From NCBI GenBank assembly GCA_013339765.2, contig CM023454.1, positions 37,190,950 to 37,254,949 on the forward strand: a stretch of DNA of 64,000 nucleotides, read 5' to 3'. Position 1 is the first letter of the stretch; each line of letters opens with the position of its first letter. The notes beneath the pieces were generated by a model. The model worked only from the letters and a program-made list of their open reading frames with translations. It searched no databases and was not told the origin of the DNA. Shown here one piece after another: positions 11,169 to 22,559 of this stretch. Origin of the DNA: Haemaphysalis longicornis. Its lineage: Eukaryota > Arthropoda > Arachnida > Ixodida > Ixodidae. The position numbers were made by a program, and so were the translations under genes.

Positions 11169-12928
11169 TTGTGTTCCATGCAGGTCTCGCCTGGCGACGG
11201 GGGCCGCGCCGCGGAGTTCCCTAGTTCCAACTCAAGCGAAGCGGTGGAAAACACGATGCTGCATGACTCCAGCGAAGGTGACAATGCAGAAGTCTACTCC
11301 GGTAACAATTCAGACTGGATCAACGTCGTCACCAAGGCTCAGCGGAGACGACTGCGCAAGACAAACAATGACGTAGGAATGACCACCGCGTCTTCAACTC
11401 GGTCTTCGCCGCTCATACGCAAGGCCACCCCCAGGCCAAGACCCCTGCCCCAAAATGACTTTAAATTGGTCTTGCGCCCACAAGGCGGCCTCAAGCTCGC
11501 GAATGTAGAAATGGCCGAAATTTCCCTGGCTCTGTTGAACACGATAAACTTCACCTGGCGCCAGGCTAACCTCAAGGTTCGCTTAGATGCCGTGCAAAAT
11601 ATAGTCACGATCAGCACACCGTCCTCAGATGCAGCCAAGGCTTTGAGCAACGTGAGACAACTCAGGATCGCTGATACTACCCATGCCGTCACCCTGTATG
11701 GACTAGCGCCCGATGATTCATCCAAGGGACTGATTCGGGGAGTGCCCCTGCGCTTTTCTGAAGCCGAGATCCTTGCCAACCTTGACCAAAGCCAGTGCGA
11801 AATATACGCCTGTCGCAGTCTTGGCCAATCTAATGTGGTGGTACTCACCTTTGCCGGACTCAAGGTCCCGTACTTTGTAACCTTGTTCGGCGCGGAGTAT
11901 CCCTGTTCGCTGTACAAGAAGACAGTCCTCGTGTGTATCTTATGCCACGAAACCGGACATCGATCCACAGCGTGCCCACAGCCAAACCTCAACGTGTGCC
12001 ACCAGTGCGGCCTCCGAGAACCTAAACAGAGCCACACCTGTGAGCCACTGAGCACCCTCTGTGGCGGCTCCCACCTGACGGCGACTCGGGGATGCCCGAA
12101 ACTCTTCCGTGAGCCTTACATACTTCGACGGAGAGAGCAAGCCAGGCACCTGGCGGAGGAGCAAGCCACGAGTAAAGGCTCTACACTGCAACGTGGGCGG
12201 CCCAGGGACCGCTCTAGTACCCCTGCCCGGCGGAGGCGCAGCAGCACGGGCTCCAGGTCCAGTCTACCTCCCGGAACAATGTGCTCAAGCCTTACATGAC
12301 CACTAACAAGCAGGTGAGCTGGGCACATGTTGCGTCTCCCACTGCTCCCAGTAACCCGAACCACCCCGCACCACACGAACCATCACCTACTCCGTGCAAA
12401 GAATGTACACAACTCAGAGCACAACTAGCAGCACTCCAAGGCAGACTTGAAAGAATTGAGAACTCCCAAACGGGAAACGTTCCAGACAAACGAATGAAAC
12501 CCAATCGCCCTGACCCAGAACAATCAACACAAATGGACACAGCTCCCCCACCACCACCAACAATGAATGATCCACTAAGCACGGCACTCGAGCGTCCCGC
12601 AGCAAATCAAGTCCAGACACCAAATGCCTTGCAAGTCGCCCAACCTCAGTTCTTTCAGGCGGCCATAACCGTAATGGAGACATTGACTAAAAACATAGAT
12701 GCGCAGTATAATGCCCTACGACAGGACCTACAGAGACTACACCAAGCCGTACAAGTATTGAAGCAGGATGTACAAGCCCTTAAGCCAGAAGGAGAGCGTC
12801 ACAGCATCCGCATAGACCGCCTCGAGACCGCGAGCCCACGCAGCAGTCGCAGGCTCTCCCCATACTTACGAGAATCTTCAGTCGAAAATAAGGACTCAAC
12901 CATTCAACATGACGGCCACATCAAATAA
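11169..12928 (+). pseudogene. LINE B ORF1 (gag-like), one frameshift
   Basis: This is the RNA-binding ORF1. The first frame (to 12299) has an RRM-like region with KGLIRGVPLRFSEAEILANL near residues 195-215, followed by CILCHETGHRSTAC (CX2CX4HX4C) and CHQCGLREPKQSHTC, and a third site in which the first Cys-X2-Cys reads LCGGSH. It then becomes Arg/Ser-rich. One frameshift around 12281-12299 leads into the second frame, VSWAHVASPT, which carries a probable coiled coil (LRAQLAALQGRLERIE and LRQDLQRLHQAVQVL). It ends with TAA at 12926-12928 and overlaps the ORF2 ATG at 12909 by 20 nt in another frame. Confidence 0.8.
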
Positions 12929-15900
12929 AGCAAACGCCGCAGTGGTTCTCCACTGGAACTGCCGTGGCATAAAAAACAAGAAAGGCGAACTTCAACAGTA
13001 CGTCTCCTACCTTGACACTCAACCAGAAATAATTGCATTACAGGAAACTAAGAGTACCCCTCGTCTGCCAGGATACATCACATATGCCGATCCTACAGGA
13101 AAGTCTACAGCGATTCTCGTCAAAGGTTGCGTTGCGGCGACTCAACACCTCACTCCACAGAAGGACTGCGCGTATGTGCTCGTCGAAGTTCTATCTCCGT
13201 CAGCAAAGAAGAAATCCAATTTGTTTATACTTAACATGTATTGCTGGCCATCGCGCAAACAGCCTTGAATACGAGACGTTATCCAGGAAGCTCTATTATT
13301 AGCAAGAAGCTCACCCCTCATAATAATGGGAGATTTTAACGCCCCCCATCAATTATGGGGCTACTCTCACAACTCCACAAAGGGGAAAGCTATAGTACAA
13401 TCCATCCAGCCAGATCATCTAACGCTGCTCAACGACCCCGACACACCTACTCGAACGGGCCCCAGCGTATCCAGAGATACTAGTCCCGACCTTACTTTGT
13501 TAGCAGGACCTCTAGATATTACCTGGACTAATACGCAGAAAAATCTTGGATCTGACCATGACATAATCCATCTGTTAATCAAGGACAAAAATTACAAGGC
13601 TCGTATTGGATAAGCCCGTATGACGAACTGGGATGGTTTGCGCCAGGCCAGGGTGTCACAGGACCTCGACTCTGAACTATCCTATGAAGAACTGACGCAG
13701 GCGGCTCTTAGACATGCCCAAGCACACACTCAAACTGTTGATACCTCTTACAGGATACCTTATGTGGACGCAAAACTCCTCCATATATGGGAAGTGCGAC
13801 ACAGCCTCACAAGAAGGTGGAAGTGGCAAAGACACAATAAAAAGCTCCGGAAGCGTATATCCCTCATAAACAAACAGGCTGAAGATTATGCGGCAGCATT
13901 ATGCAAAGATAATTGGTTACAAGTCTGCGATGGCCTACAAAACACATTGACCACAAAGAAAACATGGCAACTAATTAGGCACTTAATCGACCCTCTGAAA
14001 AGTAAAGGGGCGTCTAACAGGGACCTAATACGCACACTCAACGCCTATTCTGGAACCAACGCCGAACTTCTGAAGGAGCTGGAGAAGAAGTACCTCCAGA
14101 CACATGGAGGCTTTTCTCTCCCTCCCTACAAAGGGAATCCTAGCCCCGAGCTAGACAAGAAGATTCATCGGTACGAGCTACGAGAGGCCATAGCAGACAG
14201 CAAGCGGAACACTGCCCCGGGCCCACACCAACATACAAACGAACTTATTGCAAACCTAGATGACCCCACCACGGAAATCCTGCTTAGACATTTTAACACC
14301 TTCTGGGTGAAAGGAAAACTCCCGGATCAATAGAAGATCGATGAGGTTCGCTTCATCCCGAAGCCGGGCAAATCGCCACACATTGAGAACCTGCGACCGA
14401 TATCGCTAACATCCTGTATTGGCAAAATTATGGAAAGAATTATGCTGAAAAGGCTACAAAACCATCTTGATGCAACACAACAAATGCCGTATACAATGTT
14501 TGGCTTCAGGAAACATCTCGGGACACAATACGTGCTCATCGAACTGAAGGAGGAGGTCCTCGTCTCTGTCACGTGTAACTCCCCGAGGGCCATCCTCACT
14601 CTGGACTTGAAAGGAGCCTTTGATAACGTGGCACACGAGGCGATCCTTCAAAACTTGGCCAAAACAGGATGCGGGGAGAGGACATACAATTACATTGTTG
14701 ATTTTCTTTCCAACCGCAAAGCCATACTCAAGATCGGGGGCGTCACCTCTATTCCCATCACTCTCGGGAGTAGAGGGACTCCCCAAGGCTCAGTCCTCTC
14801 CCCATTACTCTTCACCATCGCACTCCTGGATCTCCCAGAGCAGCTGAGAAGAATACCTAACTTAAGCCATGCCCTGTACGCGGATGACGTGACCCTGTCG
14901 ACGGGCCCCGATTCCCTAGGAGGGTTGCAGGACACACTCCAGCTCGCCGCCGACGCTGTAAATGAGTACGCAAATAAATGTGGGCTGCCGGGCTCGCCAC
15001 AGAAGTCTGACCTTCTCGTGGTGAGGAGACGCCGAAGAAATAAAGATGTCGACAACATCCAAATCACCCTCGCTGGGCACGACATAAAGCCAAGCAAATC
15101 AATCAGGATTCTGGGTCTGCTCATCCAGGCGGACGGCAAGAACAATGGATTGGTAGAGCAACTCACCAAGACCATCGAACAGGTCACGCATATTGTACGC
15201 AGGGTCATGAACCGACACAGAGGCATGAAAGAGAGCAGCACGCTCAGGCTTATCCAAGCGTTCGTCCTCTAACGAATAACCTACGTGACTCCATACGTCA
15301 TTCTGAGTAGAACGGAACAGGAGAAGATCGACGTGCTCATACGCAAGTCCAAGAGGACTGTCATTTGGGCGAGCTGGTGAAAGTTTATGATTGACAATCT
15401 AACTCTCGTTCTTTTTTGTGCCGTGTTTCCGCGCGCTGGATTGTCAATCACACGCAAGTCACTTAAGCAAGCCCTTGGATTACCCATGAGCGCATCCACA
15501 GAAAAGTTACTACGTATGGGGCTGCACAATACTGTATCGGAACTAATTGAGGGCCACTTGTCAAATCAAAGGGCACGGCTCGCTCGTACACGAACGGGCC
15601 GCAGTGCACTGACCAAACTTCAGTGGGTTCCACGAGACCAGCCCCAGTCGCAGGTTATCCCGAAATCGTACCGTAAATCCATAATAGTCCACCCGATACC
15701 TAGAAACATGCAGCCGAACTACCATCAAGGTCGCAGAGAAGCACGCGCAAAAACGCTGAATCAGATTTACTCCCGAGTCCCGACGACGGCCTACACCGAC
15801 TCAGCCCACTACAACGGTAAAAGAGCCATGGTGGCCGTGGTGACGGACGGGTGTAAGCATTTGACCAGTGCATCCATTCCAAGAGCCACAGCCAAAGAAA

Positions 15901-16535
15901 CTGAAGAACTTGCCATCGCTCTCGCCCTCACGCAAACCAACACCACGACCATTGTCACAGACTGACAAGAGGCATGCCGCAGCTTCATGTCGGGATGGGT
16001 GTCACCCGTTACGCTACGCATCCTGAAAAGCAAGACGCCGGACCGGAAGGTGGCAATTGTGTGGACACCGTCCCACTCCTTCATGAGAGGCAACGAACAC
16101 GCCCATCTTATGGCCCGAGATCTCACCCATCAGGCTGCGGAGAAGACACCGGAACCCACGCCACTCAGAACCTTCCACGAAATTACCCAACACTACAGGC
16201 TCAGTAGAAGAACATTCCCGGCACCACACCCAGAGCTCTCAAGGAACCAAGAAACCACACTCAGACTAATACAGACAAATACGTTTCCACATCCAGTCAG
16301 GATGCATCTGTTATTTCCTACACAATTCGACACACAATGTAAATTCTGTACTCAACCAGGCACTCTACGGCACATAATAGGGGAGTGTGTCAAGAACCCA
16401 GACCTGCCAGCCCCTTTTCCTTCCCCTACCCCGGAGCAGTGGGAGATACTGCTGTCCAGCTCCCTCCCTCAAGATAAACTTCTGCTGGTCGAGAGGGCCA
16501 GTCGAGCAGGGACAGCACATGGTTACCTGAAATGA
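12909..16535 (+). pseudogene. LINE B ORF2: endonuclease, RT, RNase H, zinc knuckle; six in-frame stops
   Basis: The whole protein is in one frame from ATG 12909 to TGA 16533-16535, with stops at about 13266, 13612, 14331, 15270, 15378 and 15963 but no frameshift. The endonuclease has LHWNCRGI, LQETKS, IMGDFNAPH and GSDHDI. The RT has LRPISLTSC, TLDLKGAFDNVAH, GTPQGSVLSP and YADDVTLS, all catalytically sound. RNase H has TAYTDSA, TEELAIALAL and IVTD, but the last acidic site in GNEHAHLMAR is His where the family has Asp. The C-terminal knuckle reads CKFCTQPGTLRHIIGEC. The stop at 15378 lies within a 102-bp insertion. Confidence 0.9.
15341..15460 (+). mobile_element. 102-bp insertion with 9-bp direct repeats in LINE B
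   Basis: ACGCAAGTC occurs at 15341-15349 and 15452-15460. Excising one repeat and the 102 bp at 15350-15451 rejoins IDVLIRKS with LKQALGLPMS, a continuous LINE sequence. The insert contains a perfect 12-bp inverted repeat, TGATTGACAATC at 15388-15399 and GATTGTCAATCA at 15439-15450, and a T6 run. I do not recognise its family; it could be a truncated SINE or LINE leader, or a tiny hairpin element. It adds 111 nt, so the frame is kept, and it carries a TGA. Confidence 0.75.
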
Positions 16536-16593
16536 GGAACCACCCCACCTTAGTTCAATAAAAAAGTTTTGTCTCTCTCTCTCTCTGTCCTGG

Positions 16594-17960
16594 GATGATC
16601 GTGTTCGTAATCCTGGCAACCCAATAACCAATGCCGTCGGCGCAGTGTCGTCACACCCACTGAAGCTACAGTTTACACTCCACCTCCACGTCCTGAGTCA
16701 AGCGACTTCATTCTGCAGACAGTATTTTCCGAACTTGCCAGCCTCCGAACTGAACTCCACCAGCTTCGTGAGAAGAACGAGCAGCTCAAGGCTGGACTTG
16801 CACCAACCAAGCTGAGGTCTCATACCGCGCCCCCCCCCATGCAGCTTCCTCGACCTCAATCACGCCCTCAATAAAGGCTAATTCCTCCTCTACTCCCATT
16901 ATTGCACCTGCAAAGTCGATCCTGCGCAATCTCCTTCCCTGCACGCCCAAGCAACAAAAAAGCCGCACTCCTAGCGTCAAGAGTACCCCCACCTCGCGAA
17001 AGCGACCAACACGAACGATAATATCGAGATTCTAAAATTTATTTGCGCTGACATCCAGCAACAATGGCGCGTTCGAATGGCTGACATGGACAAGCTTCGC
17101 ACCTTCACAGAAAAATATGCTAACAAAACTACGGCCATGATGAATTACCACCAAAATATACGCGGTCGACCAAATGAAGGCGATGAACCGCCTAGAAAGA
17201 TAACCCTCTGTGCTACCCTTGGGCAATGAAGCGGTCCCTTCGCATTTTACAGTGAAACTGCCCTAGTTTCAATCAATCGGCTTCTATTCTGTCTAGTCGA
17301 GTATCACAAATTCTTCCCGTTCTTATTCTCCATCAAGAAAACAGATCCATGCCCAAATTTAGAGGATACACCAGTTATTCAGAACCATCATAATTCACCA
17401 TTGCAAGACCACACCACTCGCCCAGCCTCTTGTGGTCGAACAAGCAGCTGTTTTGGTACGATCGGACCTAGGTTGCTGCAAACTGTTCGTGCCAGGCCAA
17501 TACTCTATGGATCACGAGTTGGTTAGCGTGCACGTTCACCTACCTGACGGGAAACCAATAATTGGAGCATCCGTGTACTACCCTCCAGTCACCGGCTCCC
17601 AAAAATCCATCAACTATAACTTGCTACACCACCTCATTTCGGAGTACCCCCGCACTCCCCTTATCATCGGCGGCGCTTTAATGCGAAAAGTACCACATGC
17701 GGATATGCCTCTACCAATACCCGAGGCTCCTGCCTTGAGGCCGCGATTGACGACTGCGGTCTCTCCCTTCTCGATGACCCTACGTTACCCACCAGGGTGG
17801 GTTTTCATTCAAAACAAAATAACAGCTCACCTGACCTCACCATTTCTACTACTGTGATGATTCGCGAGTGGAGCCCCTATACCACCACATGGGGAAGCGA
17901 TCATTACCCGATCCTCCTTACTCTTCGAGGAAAGCGCTTTCGCGCTCGCCAATGCCTTTC
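16594..17960 (+). pseudogene. LINE A ORF1 end and ORF2 endonuclease
   Basis: The start resumes LINE A ORF1 (DDRVRNPGNP), then a coiled coil (FSELASLRTELHQLREKN, about 16725-16785) and a Pro/Ser-rich tail. The endonuclease starts near 17300 (PVLILHQENRSM, where the family has LQET or LQEN). It continues at 17432-17690 with VEQAAVLVRSDLGCCK and GKPIIGASVYYPP; a frame change at the GDFNAK site near 17670 puts the rest (DDPTLPTRVGFHSKQNNSSP and GSDHYPILL, near 17895) in another frame. Confidence 0.75.
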
Positions 17961-17999
17961 GCACATCAACTGAACAGCCTTGCGAACCAACGTTGAAAT

Positions 18000-18864
18000 C
18001 TCTGAACATGCTACCCTGTCGCAATTCACTGCGGCTATACAGTGTGCGAAATTGACGGCTACAGAGAAAATCATTTGCGACTCTTCGACACCTGCCTTGG
18101 ACTCACACCCCACAAACCTCCGGAAGCGGGTGAAATCTCTCCTCACTCGTTACCTCACCAACGGCAAACGTCAGCAAGACCTGATCCGGATTCGTCACCA
18201 ATATAATTCATCCATGAATACCAACGATCCCTTTCAAACGAGCATTGGCATAGCCTTTGTCAGAAATTTGCTAAAGAACGAAGGCTTTCAAAACTAAGGA
18301 GCACATTTTGGAACTTGTCGGGCAAGCGCAAGCAAAAACCCATGTTGTTTTCTTCGCTCACTCTCCCAAACATGCCAGAGGACGTTGAGCGTCGCCTTAT
18401 TATGGCATTTTCCCCTCACGCCCCTCTCAGTCCCCGCCGCCCGCTGCCGACCTCAATGGTTCCAGACGTGGATATACATCTCGACGCCCCATTCACCATT
18501 GGGGAGTTTAAAGCAGCCATTCAACAGGGCACACCACATTTCGCACTTAATCATGATGGTGTGACATGGCAGCACTTGTGTAACTTGGATGAGTCGGTAC
18601 ACTTATTACTGGTTGATATAATTATTACTAACTGGGCCTCGGCCGATCTTTCCCAATGACTTCAAACTGACGCTAGTTCATCCAATACCCAAGCCAAACA
18701 AAGATCCCTCAGTCCTGACCAACCTACGGCCAATTTCACTCAAGCCCGCCATCTGCAAAATTACTGAACACCTAATCAATAACCACCTTCATTATTATTT
18801 GAAATACCTGCCACTGTGGTTTCACCCGTCTCAAACTGAATTCTGTTCTCATCTAAGTATGCAC
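18000..18864 (+). pseudogene. LINE A reverse transcriptase, N-terminal half
   Basis: The linker (18000-18300) and finger region (18315-18659, with FKAAIQQGTPHFALNHDGVT) lead, after a frameshift near 18655, into LVHPIPKPNKDPS, LRPISLKPAICKI and LHPSQ-like FHPSQTEFCSHLSMH. This corresponds to RT blocks before the first catalytic Asp. It is cut here by LINE C and resumes at 21435. Confidence 0.8.
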
Positions 18865-18891
18865 GAATTCTGTTCTCATCTAAGTACGCTC
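18838..18891. repeat. 27-bp tandem duplication at the 5' junction of LINE C
   Basis: The 27 bp at 18838-18864 (starting GAATTCTGTTCTCATC) are repeated at 18865-18891 with two mismatches. The first copy is ordinary LINE A coding sequence. The second lies between it and the first LINE C sequence, so it probably arose when LINE C integrated. Confidence 0.85.
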
Positions 18892-19083
18892 GTTTTCTTA
18901 CAGCAACCTCAAGGCAGGCGAAAGAATTCCTTAACCTCACGCTTAACCTAAACCTTACGCAATCAGTTTCCACTCCGACCAGAGGCACTAACATTCTAGA
19001 CAGTCCTTGTTTCAAAACCTGAGCTTGGCCAGTCATTCTCCTGTGTTGATGGAATTAGTGACCACCGTATTATCTTATTTACC

Positions 19084-19731
19084 ATGTCCATCCCCATTCC
19101 CCTCCGGCAGCCATCCAGGAAATACATCCGTGATTACAGCAAAGCAAACTTCAATGTCATTAATACTGAACTCGAAAACTTTTACCATATTTTTGCCCGG
19201 GGTGCTCCTAGCAGATCTGTTGATGAAAATTGGCTTTTGTTCAAACAAAAAATTACCGCCCTAACTGATAAACACGTGCCCCTCATCAGTATTCGTGGTG
19301 ACGCAGGCAGGCCTTGGTACACTAATCACTTACGACGACTATCACAGAAGAACAAACGCCTTTTCCGCACTGCTAAAACGTCGAAATCTACCAAACGATG
19401 GAAAGATTACTTTGCTTGCCTGCGCCAATATAACAGTTCACTAAAACGCTCCAAAAAGCAATTTTTTCACACCGATCTTCTAAACATACTTCGATCTAAC
19501 CCTAAAAAATTTTGGAATCTATTAAAACCTGGACTTAATCAGACCCATAACATTTCTTTGATGGCTGCCGACGGTTCGCCTGTAGCTCTGGAAGAGCGTT
19601 CGAATACCATGAACTCGTATTTTTCTTCTGTATTCACTCACGAGCCCAATCGTTTGTCCCTACCCTTTCTACACATGAATTCACCCAAATGCCTCCTATC
19701 ACAATCTCGGTGGACGGTATTGCCAAACTAA
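19084..19731 (+). pseudogene. LINE C endonuclease end and linker
   Basis: This frame encodes the linker between endonuclease and RT (for example PWYTNHLRRLSQKNKRLF and SNPKKFWNLL), a segment characteristic of CR1/L2-type ORF2 proteins. It is separated from the RT frame by a frameshift near 19680-19690. Upstream, a second frameshift near 19018 separates it from the last endonuclease residues. Confidence 0.75.
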
Positions 19732-21221
19732 TCAACAACCTTAAACTTTCCAGTGCACCAGGTCCTGATAACATCAACGCGAAGGTACTCAAAGGCACAA
19801 TCGCTACCTCGAGTCGCATATTGTTTATTATCTTTAACCAATCCCTTTCTACTGGCATCCTTCCGTCTGATTGGAATATAAGTAAAGTAACAACGATATT
19901 TAAGGCAGGCAATCGCTCCGATCCCTCTAATTACCGTCCCATCTCACTAACTTGTATAGCTTGTAAATTACTGGAACATATTATATACTCTAACATCTCG
20001 TGCCACCTTGAAATCAACCGCTTCTTCTACCAAAAACAACATGGCTTCCGGCCCGGGTTGTCATGCGAAACCCAGCTCTTCGAATTTACTACTGACCTTC
20101 ATCTGAACTTAGACTCCTCTTTCCAAACTGATGTCGTCTTTTTAGATTTTTCGAAAGCTTTCGACCGCGTCCCTCACCAAAGACTACTATCCAAACTTTC
20201 GTGTCTTCGTCTTGATCCACTAACTCTTTCCTGGATTAGAGCTTTTCTAACTAACCGCAGCCAATTCACTGTCATTGCTGGCCAACCTTCATCCCCTGCT
20301 CAAATGTTGTCTGGCGTCCCACAGGGCTCAGTTCTCGGTCCGCTACTATTTTTAATTTATATCAATGACATTTCATTTGGCATTTCATCAACTATCCGCC
20401 TCTTCGCCGACGATTGCGTTATTTATCGCCGAATAAGTAACAACGAAGACCAAATACTACTACAAAAACATTTACAAAAGACAGAAAATTGGTGTTCTCT
20501 TTGGCTAATGACACTCAACTTATCGAAATGCAAATTCATGCACGTAACTCGTTGTCGTTCCGAACTTAATTACACATACACTTTAATGTCAACTTGCCTT
20601 TCACTAGTAGAATCATACCGATACCTGGGAATTCTGTTAACAACAAACCTAACCTGGTCCGAACACATACTAAAACTCGTTGCTGAAGCATCCCAAGCGC
20701 TTGGTTACATTAGAAGAAACCTTTCACTATCGCCCCCAACCATACGCAAAATGGCATACGAGACCTTCATCCGAACAAAGCTAGAATACGCATCGTCTAT
20801 TTGGAACCCTCATCAGTCGTACCTAATAGACGCCATCGAATCAGTTCAGAATTGCGCAGCCCGCTTCATCACTTCTAAATATGACTGGCATCTCAGCGTC
20901 ACCGACATAAAAGCATCCCTCTCCCTCCCCTCTCTGACAATTACACGTGAAATCGGACAGATATGCCTCTTCCACAAACTGTATTATCACTTTCACCATC
21001 TCCGTACTTCCCTCTTGCTCACACCGTCCCGTTACTCACGCCGTCTGTTCAATTCCATGAGCATGCAACGATTGCATGGTTCATCTAACACATTCAATAT
21101 GTCATTCCTACCACGTGCCACCGAAGAATGGAACAAGCTGCCTGACTCTGTTGTCCGTGAACGGAATCCGACGAAATTCAAAGAATATTATTATCTCACC
21201 TTAGACTTTAATTTTATATAA
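19689..21221 (+). CDS. LINE C reverse transcriptase, intact 510-codon frame
   Basis: This is the one long RT frame in the window without a stop. Motifs in order are LSSAPGPDNI, SNYRPISLTC, KQHGFRPGLSCETQL, the first catalytic Asp in VVFLDFSKAFDRVPH, SGVPQGSVLGPLLFLIYIND, FADDCVIYR (the CR1 form of YADD), LNLSKCKFM and YRYLGILL, ending in FLPRATEEWNKLP and a TAA. The size and lack of RNase H fit the C-terminal two thirds of a CR1 ORF2. Because a frameshift lies just upstream, a full ORF2 cannot be produced from this copy. Confidence 0.85.
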   Translation: MPPITISVDGIAKLINNLKLSSAPGPDNINAKVLKGTIATSSRILFIIFNQSLSTGILPSDWNISKVTTIFKAGNRSDPSNYRPISLTCIACKLLEHIIYSNISCHLEINRFFYQKQHGFRPGLSCETQLFEFTTDLHLNLDSSFQTDVVFLDFSKAFDRVPHQRLLSKLSCLRLDPLTLSWIRAFLTNRSQFTVIAGQPSSPAQMLSGVPQGSVLGPLLFLIYINDISFGISSTIRLFADDCVIYRRISNNEDQILLQKHLQKTENWCSLWLMTLNLSKCKFMHVTRCRSELNYTYTLMSTCLSLVESYRYLGILLTTNLTWSEHILKLVAEASQALGYIRRNLSLSPPTIRKMAYETFIRTKLEYASSIWNPHQSYLIDAIESVQNCAARFITSKYDWHLSVTDIKASLSLPSLTITREIGQICLFHKLYYHFHHLRTSLLLTPSRYSRRLFNSMSMQRLHGSSNTFNMSFLPRATEEWNKLPDSVVRERNPTKFKEYYYLTLDFNFI

Positions 21222-21434
21222 TCCCCAAGACTTGCCGCAGCTGCCTTTTTTAGTTTATTATTATTTTGTTTGTTGTTAAATTCTCTAATTAGAATTGTTG
21301 TTGTATAAATTGTCTAATGAACCATGTACCCAAACGTATTTTTCTTGTACCACATATGCACTACTGATGTCTCTGCCCCCCCGCCCCTTATATACCCCTC
21401 TGGGGTCCTTAAGGGTTTAATAAATGATGATGAT

Positions 21435-22480
21435 GACTGCCTTTGGCAGCTCCGACGAGTTCTTAATCGCACGTCACGGGCTGGCAATCTGGATTACGTC
21501 CTCACTTTTGATGTGGGAAAAGCCTTCGACAACTTTACCCAATCAGCGATCCTCGAAGAGCTCGCTATGGCCTTCCCCAGCTAAAGGGCCCAAAACTGGA
21601 TTCGGAATTTTCTTGAACATCGACCAATTCGACTCAACAGCACGCATTCAGAATGGAGCCCAAGAACCTTCTATCTAGACAGGGGTGTTTCCAAGGCAGT
21701 TTTGGACACTTTTTTTTACTTGGCCATGGCACGTGTGGTCTGCAACCTTGAACGAGACACTGCAGCTCGTTTTGCTATCTACGCTGACGACCTAACAGTG
21801 TGGGGTGAAGCCGCCGACTACAAATGCACTGAGGACATGGCGACAGAATTGCAAGCGGCGGTAAACAGCCTCTCAACCACACTCCCAACCCTCGGCCTTC
21901 AGCTGGCACCAGAGAAGACAGCATTTCTCCTAGTCCAATGTCAGCTCCAACCGCCCGCCAACATGCATCATAATATCTACATCGGGGACACACCCATTGC
22001 CTCACACAGTGGCCATATCCGTCTACTAGGCGTTTCCCTCGCCCGCCACATCAGCGCTCGGCAATGGAAAACGCAGCTCTACAGGAATTGCAAAGCGATA
22101 CTGAGCCAAATCTCTCGCCTTTCTAACAAATTCGGAGGCCCTAACCAATCGGTGTGTCTCACACTCTCAAAAGCAGTAGCCGTCGGTCGTATGACTTATG
22201 GCGCCCCGGCTTATGATATTTCGTCAGCTCACAAGAAGCACTTAGCGCTGCTTTACTTGGCCATGCTTCGTAGGATCACCGGACTTCCGAGGCATTCTCT
22301 CATTGACGCTCTTGAACGGGCTGCCCCGGTTCCTCCGATGAAAGAGATCCTTGCGGAAGCTGTGCAACAACATTGGTTTTGGCGGACACTAACGCAACAG
22401 GGGACTGCACTCTGTGCGTGGGATGAACGTGTACCTCCCGTGATTCCATCGGCATCACCAACCCTCCCCCTTGGTTAAAC
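21435..22480 (+). pseudogene. LINE A reverse transcriptase, C-terminal half
   Basis: Coding resumes with DCLWQLRRVLNRTSR and the first catalytic Asp in LTFDVGKAFDN. There is a frame change near 21585 (TAA), the usual GVPQG box is degraded to DRGVSKAVL near 21680, and FAIYADDLTVW near 21772 keeps the catalytic pair. The thumb and connection follow (LQLAPEKTAFLL, IRLLGVSLARH, RITGLPRHSLIDAL). The RT order continues that of 18315-18864, which supports LINE C being an insertion in one element. Confidence 0.85.
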
Positions 22481-22559
22481 GCGCCTGTTGCAGTTGCCCA
22501 CCAATCAACCGGAATTCCAAGTTCCCGTCGTACTGCTCGTGAAAGGGCCCTTCAGCGCG

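Larger units (their letters stand above)
11126..16587 (+). mobile_element. LINE B, near full-length RNase H-bearing LINE inside LINE A
   Basis: The element has two overlapping ORFs, AATAAAAAAG near 16557 and a (TC)n tail at 16572-16586. TCCTGG is present at 11120-11125 and 16588-16593, and removing the interval restores LINE A's reading frame (LSW joined to DDRVR), so the edges are well supported although 6 bp is short for a target duplication. The length of 5462 bp fits a complete I-group LINE. Confidence 0.8.
18892..21433 (+). mobile_element. LINE C, CR1-like, 5'-truncated, inserted in LINE A RT
   Basis: The first recognisable residues are late endonuclease (KEFLNLTLNLNLTQSV, RGTNILD, then DGISDHRIILF), so the 5' end is missing. 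It has an RT and no RNase H, ends with the CR1-type C-terminus FLPRATEEWNKLPDSV, and closes with GTTTAATAAATGATGATGA. LINE A coding resumes immediately (DCLWQLRRVLNRTSR). The open RT suggests that this is the youngest long insertion in the nest apart from LINE D. Confidence 0.85.
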
